A DNA stretch of 64,000 nucleotides from assembly GCA_947846985.1 (NCBI GenBank), contig CANTUZ010000001.1:182418955-182482954 (forward strand), read 5' to 3'. This document shows positions 27,481-38,400 of the stretch, one piece after another. The translations under genes were made by a program, and so were the position numbers. The stretch comes from Fratercula arctica. Its lineage: Eukaryota > Chordata > Aves > Charadriiformes > Alcidae. The notes beneath the pieces were generated by a model that was given only the letters and a program-made list of their open reading frames with translations, had not been told where the DNA came from and did not search any database. Position 1 is the stretch's first letter, and the number at the start of each line of letters is the position of its first letter.

Positions 27481-29689
27481 TCAGCAGGAAAATCCCATAC
27501 AAGTATAAGGGTACAGATATTTACATTGAACATATGGAAAACAGAACAAGATTTTTGAGTGGGTTTTATTAATTAAGCTAGTTGGGATTTGTAAAGCTGG
27601 GATCTATATATACTGCCAACCATTCCTCTCTCTGAAAACAATCCTCAGCTGCTTTTAGAGCCGTTTGCAGCAGTCTGTGAGGATGACCACCGGAGCTGAA
27701 CTTCTGTCATCATTGGGGGTTAAAGCAACCCCCAGAAAAAATAACACCAAGGCGCATTGCAGTAAGAGCAGTCAAGGGAAGGGATGGTTTCTGAGCATCC
27801 CACCTCCTGAATCTAGAGGAAGAAGTACTGTTACTTGTCTGGAATAGCAAGTAGTTCTGCTGTGCTTCTTGTTTTACTGGTGATATATCAGCAAGTTTCT
27901 ACCAGCTCTTGCACCTGATGACCCAACAACCTCTCAGCAGCCGAGGCGAGTGACTGCTCCACCATCTACGCACAGCACGGTCTGCATATGAATAACCTGC
28001 ACAGACGCTTAGATTGCATTTTTCACCCCTTTATGCCTTAATGGGAAGGAAGAAGCACCAGTTGGCCGTCAGAAGCGGAGCCCCGTGGAGCCCAACGGGG
28101 TTGCTCCTTTACGACCTGAATGCAGAATGTGGTTCCTTCCCAGCGCTGCCAGGGAAGTATCAAAGGAAACCCACATGTGATGGAAACTGTGCGTTGGTTC
28201 CACCTTCGCGTGATGTGGCAGCCCTGTAACGCTAATGAAAGGCCACCTATACTGTCAAAACATAATTAAAGTGTAAACTAATCTCAGTACAGAAAGGAAA
28301 GTACAGCATCTGCCTTTATCAGCCCCAGTCATGACTCACTGCTCCGCGGTGAAAGAAGCTGGACTGAATATGCAGTTGGAGCTCAACCCACGCAAGTTCG
28401 CTCTAAATTAGCAGTGACAACAGCAGGAGAGACATATCTTATAGGAGGAACTGGAAAGTTTCATTATCAGATACTTGACAAAAACTACTTTTTTTCAGAA
28501 GGAAATTTCAATTCATTTCTTGCTAAAATAGTAGCAGTAAATACACATAGCTAAATAATTGTACATTTGTGAGTATTTGCCACAAAGCCCCATAGGAAGT
28601 TTGATGTATGGTTAGCATATGCTGTATTGAATGGGAATATAGCTAAACTATGCTAAAGCTGGCATCACATTCCTTGTGCTAAGCAAATTTAACATGTAAC
28701 AGTATCTGGAATGAGATTCAAAGTTTAATGACTTGGATTTGTGTTTCGTACCAGGTTCATGAAATAAATGGCACTATTTCTATTGTACCAGAAGAGATCA
28801 CTTGAAGTAGGGGAGCAGAGATAGCTTAAGTGACATACAAACAGCAAACTGCGTGAGAATTTTTCAGAGACAGTTTTTGGTCAAAATAATTCTTTCTTTT
28901 TCTTCTTCTTTTTTTTTTTTTTTTTTCCCTGTGTGTTTTGGGTTTTCGCCCCCCAGCGTTGTTAAAGTGCTTTTCAAGCATTGCAGAGTGTTCTGGGAAT
29001 GCTGTCTATCTGTTTTTATCCATAGTTTACAAAGCCTCTCCAGCTGCAGACAGGCAGCTGAAGGAATTCGGGAGACCGTGGGTGACATGCCGAGCTGCCC
29101 TTTGTAGTTAACCTGAGTCTGTCTGTGGCGCTACCTAAATGAGTTATGCGTTGCTTTCATCTTAGCTGCTTATGACACGAAAATTGCTTCCTACAAAAGG
29201 GACAGCATTGGGCCCCGCATGCGTTACCATGCTGCTAGATGCTAGAAAATCTTGACTATATGTTAAGGGTACATTTATCCTTGCAGACCACGATAACTGG
29301 CGAAGGAATTTTAATCACCAGCACACAAGCAACAAAAATAGATCTTCTTTCAAGGTGCTTCTTTCTACTTCTAGTCCGTAAAGCTGATGATCTGAAATAG
29401 TCATATAATGTCGCCATTAATTACTGTATTTACTAGGCTACGGTTTGGCAAGGTAGTCAAACATGTGCCTCGCTTCAGTAGAGTCACTCTTAATTTAATC
29501 TGAGCTTAAATTTAAACTCTTGCTTGAGTATCCAGGGTTTTAAGTAATTTGTGTCAGTGGGCAAAGGTAAGAAAATCACGGCAGCGCTCCACATCAGGAT
29601 AACTAAAACAGTAACCTCTCAAAGCAGTCTTGGGTTGATATAGTGAGAAAATACATCTAAATATTTACTACTGACTACCAAAAAATTAG
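27481..29689. other. Unique non-coding sequence, no gene seen
   Basis: No recognisable exon or repeat family was seen. A pyrimidine tract ends in an 18-T run at 28909-28926. Short frames such as 28014-28229 lack domain motifs. Confidence 0.55.
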
Positions 29690-29950
29690 TCAATCATTAA
29701 GGGTGTAAGGTTGTTCCCAAAACTGTCTCCTGAAAATCTGTTAACTGGATTCTTTTTGAATGAAGTTTACTTGAGTAACAAAACACAGTTGCATAGTCCA
29801 GGGTATGCTTCCGAAGGAAATAATTCACTTTCTGATGTTACACCTATTTACACAGTGGATTCTTCTGGGCACGTACAAGATTCAGGATCAAATTCTGATG
29901 AGCATGTACAAGATTCAGAGAAATTCAGTCTTAAATTTCTGTTTGAATGA
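29690..29950 (+). other. Open frame of 87 codons with in-frame 33-bp duplication, origin unknown
   Basis: The frame is open from just after a TAG (29687-29689) to a TGA at 29948-29950. It has no ATG near its beginning, so it would need to be an exon or a broken fragment and not a whole gene. The translation is unusually protein-like for this window: rich in Ser, Asp, Glu and Asn, with no long basic or cysteine stretches. The unit HVQDS occurs twice, 11 residues apart (bases 29869-29885 and 29902-29918). The two copies differ at one base in this segment, a silent CAC/CAT change. The Ser/Asp-rich tail faintly recalls the cytoplasmic tails of cytokine receptors, but I cannot identify it. No good polypyrimidine tract and acceptor precedes it. 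It may be chance. Confidence 0.2.
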
Positions 29951-32511
29951 ATAACCTCAGATATAGGAAATTCTTTAAACTTCTGAGATGAGATCCTATA
30001 ATTTTAACATAACCGCAAACAGAGGATAACAAAAGTATCTTCCTTTTCCCAAGGGCCCTGTGGCCCATGCAAGAATCTGAAGAACGTTATTTGAAATAGA
30101 GTTTGCAAAACCCAGCAGGTAACAGCGAGAAGCAGGGAGACGCAAAACCTGTCTCTGTAAGATGGTGCTGTCCTTTGACAAAGGCAAATAAGAAGTGTCA
30201 GAGAAATTTGCTACGGAAACAGGAAAAAAACCCAACAGTCTGGAAAGAAACTGGGCATGATCACCTGCTGGACCAGCCAGTGTCGATGGTCAGCACACTC
30301 TGGGTATGAAGACTGAAGACAGTGGCCACTGTCACATACTGCAGGTCCAGTTTACGTTTCCTAGTTGCTCTCCGTCTGCTTTCCTTGAATGAGGATGTGA
30401 TGAGGTGAGCGGATTTTATCCACTTCCCTCCTTATCCTTTAAGGGCCTGTTGCAGAGCTGAGGCTAGGATACAAGCATCGCAGAGCCCAGGTTTGAAAAA
30501 AAGCCCTAGCTTCTGTTCGCACACCCAGACTTATGCACAAAATCAGCATATTTCTTGCTGTAATGTTTGCAGAGGGAGTTGCTAATGGTTTCTGTTTCTT
30601 TATGTGCAGTAGTTAATACGTTATGTATATATAACGCTAATGCCTGCATTGCAGACCGCACCAATGCATGCCTAAAGCGTGACTTTCAAGAAGATGAAAT
30701 ATTTCAGGAAATCTAACGCTGGATCTATGCGAGGCCAGTGAGCTGCCAAATCAAGCAAGATTCTGTCCAGAATTTTGTTCCATGGCTTACGTGCCAGATT
30801 TTCAACCTCGCTTCGTTCAGGTGGCAATTTTTGAACCAGAAAATTTAGAAAGCATGAATAACTACATGAAAAAAACCCTATGGTGTTGGTAGCTTGTGCT
30901 AAAAACTATTCTGCTAGATCTATAGCGCTTCAGTGTTGATCTGCAAATACCCAAGTATTTTCGGGACCCCCGTGGGTATATTAACAGAACATAACTGTCT
31001 TCTAAAGCTGACGGTGGTATTTTGTAAGCTTTGATTGTTTGAAACTGACCCTCCTTCGAAGATGGTGAAAGTTTACCGGATACCATTAAAATTCTGTGTA
31101 GCTAATAATTATTTGTTGACTAATGAGTAAAGGCTGTTCCAAAGCACCAGGTGATAGCAATCACTTAATGAAGGAAGTGATGAAACCTTGAACTGCAGTT
31201 TAACAAGACAAAAGTTGTGTTACTTTCAACTCTCCTACCATTCACGCCTGACAAGTATTAATGCTTATTTTGTTCCCTGTGTTGCCGCAACAGATATATC
31301 AAAGTGCTGCATGAAATTTTTCAAATAAAACAGAAACCCTTCAGTATTCACTTTTGTAAAAACAGAATTTTGTTTTTCTAAACATTTCATATTATTATGA
31401 TTTCCATCCAAAACCCTCATAAAATATGCGTGTTTATAAAAATTACTTTTTTATCATGAAACTAGTAACAAAAAAAAGGATTCAGTAATTTTAGATAAGT
31501 ATTCTCGAAATTCACCTGACACTAAGGATCTGTTTTGATTCTCATGAAGTAAACAACTTGGAAATTTTATTAATACTTATAAGAATTTGTCTATTGAATA
31601 ACCTTGCGTTTCTTCTATGACTCACGTGTTAGATCCTTTTCTCTGTGAGCAATACTAAGAGCAGGAGATGGACTGGGGTTTGCTTTCTGGATGTTTTTTC
31701 TTCCACATGTTTTCTGCGTTCCTTCTTGTATTAATTTGTGGATTACATTTTTGACATAGGCTGATGAAACATGGGGTGTTTTGGGTTTCTTTTTCTGTTT
31801 TGCCTAGTAGCTGTCTGGTGTACTGTGTGTAATTTCCTAGCAGAATTTACTGTGCCTACCATTCTGTTTCTGTATTCTGTTTTGAAAGTTCCTCCTCTTT
31901 TTTTTTTTTAAGCTTGTTTCTGCTGCGATGTTCCCAGATCTGGATTTTAGCTCTGTATGAAAAGAAATGGGAATTCCAACCCTGAGCTTCTTCAGATTGT
32001 CGGTGTTTAACTCTGTCTTAAAGGTGTCCAAAGCCCAGGGGCAATTTTATGTTATACTGGGCAAGAAAGCTAAAAAAAAATTTGCAAAATTAAGGGATTA
32101 GTTGTAAAGAACTGTTAAATCAGAAGTATAAACTGTGAAGGAAAAAATTATGGACTGTAGTACAAAGTGAAAGTAGGTCTCCAATAAATGCTACTTCATC
32201 TTGGCCACCAAAACTTCTGTTATTAAAAACAAACCTGGATGTGCTCTGCCCAAGGCATTTTTTCAATTATTCTTGCTTTGTCCCGGAATGCTCCGTCTCA
32301 TTAAGCGGCTGATCCCGATCACAGAGAATTGCATGCTACAGGATCAAAACCCACAAGAATCAACTTCCCTGACTTTCTTCCCTTACCCAAGCCATTTTTA
32401 GGCGAGCTTATAAAAATGCTCCTATCTATAATCTAAAGTAAATTTAAGCCTTTTATTTCCCTATCCAGCAATCGCTGCTTAGCTGCCTCTCCAGATCCTG
32501 ACAAATTCGAG
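29951..32511. other. Unique non-coding sequence, no gene seen
   Basis: This stretch is AT-rich with no recognised exon, RNA or repeat family. A CGTTAT/ATAACG inverted pair with a 6-bp AT spacer occurs near 30619-30636. A T run lies near 31900. Confidence 0.55.
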
Positions 32512-32550
32512 GGTTTTCATTTAGGTTTTCATCTAGGTTTTCATCTAGGT
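32512..32550 (+). repeat. 12-bp tandem repeat, three copies
   Basis: GGTTTTCATTTA (32512-32523) is followed by two identical GGTTTTCATCTA units (32524-32535 and 32536-32547) and the start of a fourth (GGT). The first unit differs by one base. This is a minisatellite-sized slippage product with no evident function. Confidence 0.9.
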
Positions 32551-33059
32551 AATTTTAGATATTATAAGATATCTTTTAAAAAATGCAGGCAGGTTCCAAA
32601 ACTCCACTTGACTTAAGGTAACAGAACCTGCTTTTGTACAAAAGAGCGCTCTTTCTTTTTATTATTAATACAAAAGATATGGGGAAATGTCTTGTGAGTT
32701 ATAAGAAGATTAACCGTAGGCACTCTTTCAGTAAGAGAGTCTGAAAGTAAGTACTGTTTGAAAGAGAATATTTTCCAGCAGACAGTCAAATATCTTGAAG
32801 ACTAAGTGATGAACTGAAAGCCAGATCCTAGTCCTTTTAATTCAATTGCATGGATAATCCATTTCTCTGAAAAGATTATTTTAGTATGAAAATGGAAAAC
32901 GGAATAGTTAAAACCAAGGGGAAAATCTAAGGCTGGGCAAAAGTGAACCTTGCTTATTGCCAGCTTCGACACATTTTCGTTCCTGCTTCTCGGTAACGCC
33001 ATGAAACTCCCCGCATAGAAAGACCATTTCCAACAGACAGCCCAGACGTTGAAGAGAAA

Positions 33060-33200
33060 GGTGGGCAAAGCGGGGGGAGGCCCTCACACGAGGCCAAGAG
33101 CGGGCAGCGGGAGCGAGGGGAGCCTGTTGCCGCAGGCGCCAGCGACCCCCTGCTCCTCCCAGCATCGCTTCTGCCCTGCCACGGGACGGCACAGAAACCC
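33060..33200. promoter_or_regulatory. Small CpG-rich patch
   Basis: Eleven CpG dinucleotides fall within 33071-33188, in sequence that is about 70% G+C. The surrounding kilobases have few CpGs and are AT-rich. The patch also contains a GGGGGG run and GGGCGGC-like words. It is shorter than the usual 200-bp CpG-island threshold. It could be a weak or orphan CpG island promoter, a GC-rich exon, or a small insertion. The open frames crossing it on both strands (to about 135 codons on the minus strand) are explained by low stop-codon density in GC-rich DNA. Confidence 0.35.
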
Positions 33201-35410
33201 CTGCCCTCACAGGCAAATATCTGGAAATGATAAATATAGTAAATATCTAGAAAACTTTTCAAAACAACTAGAGTTACAGGATATCCAGGCAGGTAACAAG
33301 TCACCATCCATGCTTCTATGAGGCAAGAATCCTCAGTGGTATAGTCATTTTTTTCCAGCATTTAACAAGCCCATCACCCTGGAAGGCACCTTTTGGCCAA
33401 GGTGCGAATTAGAAGACACTTGTTTAGAATCCCTCTTAGTACAGGTGCAGCTTATCAGGGTAAATTGTTTATGTCTGTGTTACGCTCATCAGTCTCACAA
33501 ACAAACTGAGCTATCTTGCCCCTGTTTGATGTGTATTTACCAATACGACAGTGTCTGCCTTTAGCTTTTTACTAGCTTAGATAAGCAATACACTCCTATT
33601 TACCAAACACAGCCCCCCAAGCCCTTCTTGATAAGCGCTGCCATGCCAGCTAAAGCTCCTTCTGGTGTCGCGCAGCGTTATCTCATTTTTATCTCCCTGT
33701 AAACACCGGATACGTCTCTGTGTAACGTGCATCCACAGCCACGGCCTAGTGAAACAACGACAGTGGGTGGAGATGCGCCCACATCTAGCAGGGGAAATTT
33801 GTTCCGCTGGTCATTGCTTAGCACACCCCTTTGAGCTTCTGCCCACAATGAACCCCCAGAACCCGCCTGCCTATGGTCCCCTGAGAAATTCATGCTGACA
33901 CCAGCTAGCTGAGCTTCACGGCCTGCACGAGTAGCACAGACTGCTCTAGGCTGAAAACACTTGGAAATCAGGTATTTTATTTCTCTCTGCACGATTCCAG
34001 GCTGAAGCTGAGTAACAATTTACAGTGAGTACGACAGTTGAGCCTCTGCTGTTTATAAATTTTCCATGAGTAAAATTAAAGTTCTCCTGACTTAAAACTT
34101 CTTCAACTTTATTAAAAGACAACATTTTAGAATTTCTTGGCTGTCTCCCAGTTTCCTGGCTTGAGTTCCCAGGCAGATTTGATGTTGTCAGCTGCTGCCC
34201 ACAATTTTGAGTGAAAGGGAAAAAAGGCAACTTTTTTCCTCGATGCCTTGAAAGATCCCTTTTCTTCTGAGTTGTCTAATGCTTTTCATACTGTCCTCTC
34301 CCTTCCTATGATCAAGGCTTCTTCTAACACCTTTTAGGGAATTTTATTCTTTTCTGCTTCCGGGGTATCTTCTATTAATATGCCGCTTTCTATAAAAGTT
34401 ATCTGTTCCTCTTTTGACATCAATGTCCTTTTAGTGGGTGATTTCTAACACAGTCAGCATGCCGCTATGAAATTTTTGGCAACTACGATGTCAATTAACC
34501 ATTCCGAGTTGGAGTCTCAAAGCTCCAGAAAATGTCAAAGCCACATACCAATAATGGGGGCTTTCATGAAGCTCGCTTGCATTTGTTCGCTTGGAACCCA
34601 CAGAGTTCAGGTGAGTCCAAGCCAAAACCATATCCCTCCACATAGCGTCAGATGTGGTATGAATCATTTTTCCCTCTACCTGCAGATGTAGGAGTGCTGA
34701 GTGCTGATTTACTGTGGGCCTGGAGAGCTTTTTCAGCTACCTCCCATTACTATTAGCCACCATGATGCACATTCAGATGTCCATGAAGCAACTCCTCTTA
34801 AACCAGGGTTGCATTCATCCATAGAGTATCCTAGTTTGAAGGTTAATGCGTTTGTTCTTGTTTTCATCATGTCTCAACAAAACTCTCCAAGTCTGAGGAA
34901 TCATTGGGACCTTTTGATTTCCAGTTCAGTAATCTGACCTAAATTCTTCTGTTGCGTTTCCTGGAAAAAACATACTTTTTGTAACACTTTGGCAGATGTT
35001 CAACTCAGACCTCCTGGAGTGATTTCTGTGACCTTGATTATGCTGCTTCAGTCGATCTTACTGGGATGTAATATTTCATATCCATCTCTCAGCAGATCTC
35101 ACAACAGACCAGCACAGAGACACTTGCTTGGAAACCAGAGAACAGCACATTATGACAATGAGCTGTGAACTCTCAAAGTTGACTTCAGGAGGAAAAGAGA
35201 TATATTTGAAAGACGTCCTAATTCAAACAAATACAATCTTATTGGAGGGGCTCGGTGGGCTTAGTACCATGTTACATGCAGTATGTGCACCCTGGGTCAC
35301 GCAATACAGATACCCTTTGGTAGGCTTTTCAACCCCTGCACAGCCAGGAGCTGTTACTGTCCCTGGAGTCCACCCTGAGTCACTCAGCGTGGCCACAGAG
35401 GTACAAGCTG
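33201..35410. other. Unique non-coding sequence with GATA/forkhead-type words
   Basis: No gene is seen. At 33450-33640, CTTATCAGG, TTGTTTATG, AGATAAGC and TGATAAGC words lie within 200 bp, a possible GATA and forkhead site group. The remainder shows only short frames without domain motifs. Confidence 0.5.
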
Positions 35411-35497
35411 AAATTCTGCAGCTTCCACGTTGCTGGAAGCTGTTTCACAGCCTTCAGCTGTGAAACAGCTTCCAGCAACGTGGAAGCTGCAGAATTT
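35411..35497. repeat. Perfect 41-bp inverted repeat with 5-nt loop (hairpin/cruciform)
   Basis: The left arm at 35411-35451 and the right arm at 35457-35497 are exact reverse complements over all 41 positions, separated by CTTCA. The match stops abruptly at both outer edges. Each arm also contains its own inverted repeat: CAGCTTCCA with TGGAAGCTG, around a 6-bp spacer, at 35419-35442 and again at 35466-35489. The sequence can therefore fold as one long hairpin or as two smaller ones. Perfect identity indicates a recent event, gene conversion between the arms, or an artefact. No transposon ends or coding potential accompany it. Confidence 0.97.
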
Positions 35498-38400
35498 GGC
35501 CTTTGGTTGTGCAAGGTGTTTTACAAGGGGTGAACACGTTGCAAGGCTATTAACTGTACTGAATTTTAAGCACCTAATTTTGTTGTCTCCTAGGCTTCTC
35601 CTTTTACCAATAGGGAGGATCAGGTCAAGGGCAATTCAGAATTGCTCAGTTAGGCTTCCACACTCCCTTCCCACTGGCTAGGGCTTAGGAAAATAAGGAG
35701 CCTATCTTATGTAAGTTAGGTGTTTGCACATATCCTCTGATGAACATACAGCCAAATGTCACAAGACAAATTTCAACCAGATGCTTTCAAACTCCGTTGG
35801 AATTTAGGCTGTGAAAAGCTTCAAGACATTGTCCTCAGCCAGCTGAGGCAGTTAATACCCTAGGAGATGTATTTAGACCGGGTAATTCCTCCATGTATTG
35901 CAGACAAGAGCAATTAGTATAACATTTACAAGCAAAAAAAAAAAAAAGTGTTACAAGCACCATGCATTCTCTTTTCATATAATTTTGTAATTATGTATTT
36001 CATCCTGGAATTGATTTTCTGTTGCATGTTCATTTTAGACTTAGAAGTGCTTTACCACTTCTTGTTGATTGGCAGGTGTGGTTTTTTTAATGAGAGAAGA
36101 GGCAAAATGCCAACTGAATAAGCTTTATATTTCATTCATTTAAAAAAACCAAACAATAGCATCAGAAAATTGTAAAGTAACCTGGATGGTCAGGTACACC
36201 TCATAGCCTTCTATAAAAGCAGTCAGATCTGTGTATAAATTACATTGTTGATCTTGGGTAAAGAATTTTGTTGTGTTAGAATCGGTTACATGCTGTTGCC
36301 ATGTAAATTATTTGGCTGGCACTACTGACAGTTTGTCTAACTCGATTGCAAGTTGCTTATTAATGCAGCGTTAGAAAATCATGTGAAACTATCATTCTTC
36401 TGAGACCAAGTCAATATTTATCTGCATTTAGAAGATGCAGCTGCCATGGTGATGGAAGGGCTTTGCAGAGGCCAGGAAAGTCTAATTTCCAAACTTGCTG
36501 CAGGCATGGTATACTCATGCATCTCTGGCAGGTATGTTCCCCATACGGCACCTTAGGACTTTCCCCATATAGCACCTTTTTTAGAACTCAAAACTCTCGC
36601 AAGATGGCACCACCCCCAGTACGTATGGTACCCTAAGTGTACCCTTTTGTTCCTAAACAGACTGGAAAGGTTTTTGTGCATAGAGAAACAGGGCAAGGAA
36701 GATGGTATTCCTGCCCCTCGAATCTAATCACCCACCTTAGCCAAATTAAACTAAGTCTCCCTAGTGTTGTTGTGGGTTTTTTTTTTTTTGGTTGGTAATT
36801 TCACAACAAGACGTGACTTTGGCAGTCTCAGCTGTCCTTTTCGGGGCTCCCTCTTTCTCCCTCTGCTGACTTTAAAAGCAGAAAAATTAAAAACGCATAG
36901 ATAAATAACTCAAAGCTCTTTCTCTTATGTCTTGCATGGAACTCCAAGTTGAATGTGACCAATGAGAAATACCGTTATATACCTGACACCAACACAAGTA
37001 CTGACCTCTTTAGGAACACGGACCTTATGCTGCCCTCCTCCATTGGTTTGTCAGAAGAAAAGGGTAGAGGTGGAAAGAAAGAGGGGGAAAACAGCCAAGG
37101 CAGCCGAACACCAAGAGGCCAGGACTCATGCTTGCACCCAAGGAAGACCCCCACCACCACAGCTCACTGTGCAAATGGCCGTGGCACTGCCAAAGGGCCC
37201 CCTGCCATGCCTGAGGGTCAGCTTGCACTGCGCATCATCCTGTTTAACAAAAAAGCAGACTGCGTCCCAAAGATCGGACAGTGATAATCTTCTCTGGGAT
37301 GTTACTGAACATCAACTAGCTCCTTCTCAGAACAATAGGAGTGCCCAAAACAAGAATAAAATCCATTTTTTTCTGGCCATGACAGATGTACGTATAACAG
37401 GACCACAGAAAACTGCCTCAACTAATGGCCAAGACATCATGTCTGCCCCAAAGTCAAGACAGGGCTGTGAGTGTGCAGCATTCAGGGGGCTGGCTTGAGC
37501 CTGCTGGAGAGTGAGGAGTCCTTGCCTCATTATCTTCTGAGTTTTCAATCTGCCAGCCCTTTCCTGGGAACAACTGCGTGGTGTTCATATAGCTGCTGGA
37601 GCCAGGTCATGGAGAACTTATGGGACACTGAAATGTGACTCAGACATCAGAGTAGCCCCACTAGCAGCCTGCTAAACCACAGCAGCAAACTTGGAAGGCA
37701 TTCGTGAAGCCTGCACTGCTGCCATCAGCCAGAGATGTTACTGGACAGTGAAGCAGGGAGCTAAGGTGAAGTTCATGCTGGGGGAAGGAAGTGGAGGAAG
37801 GAGGTACTCTGATCCTTTGGCCTATGAAAAATAACTATCTTGAAATTATTCTCATGGGGTGGTGTAGTGTAGCAAAAGAAAACGTTGGCAGTCAGGGTGC
37901 TTCTCTGACTGACACGATGCTGCACCATGCTGTAGATTAAGGGTGAGCAGAGACTGATGAGAGCAACTCAACAGCAGGGACTCTTCTCTGGCAGATGCCG
38001 CACGGTCCCTGTGGACGGAAATCTCAGTTTGGTCTCTGACTTCAGAGCAGAGACTGTGCCATGTCAATCAGCCCTGTAAATCTATCGCATGGGGCACGCA
38101 TTTGTTTTACTGTTACAGACCCATCTGTCATAACAAACTAATAGTTAAAATTCAACATTTTTTTTTTCCAATACTCTAATTGGACCTGGAGTTTATCCTT
38201 TTAAGACCAAATTCAAATAATTCCCACTCCTGCCTTAAGGAATATGAGAGCATTTGCTAGTTTTCAATAACAAAGGGATCAAAGAAAAAATCTGACGAAT
38301 GCCACACTAATCATCCAAGTTTCAGGCTATCCACCTGCTGAAATGTCCCCAGCTAGATGTGTATATTCCCAAAGTACAGGGAGAGGGGAAAAAAAGAGAG

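Noticed and set aside
29869..29918. CRISPR-like direct repeats
   Set aside because: Only two copies, 33 bp apart start to start, with no array and in a vertebrate context.
36949..37498. Two overlapping plus-strand frames of 111 and 178 codons
   Set aside because: Translations are low-complexity and match nothing I know. Minus-strand frames are also open, pointing to low stop density and not to coding.
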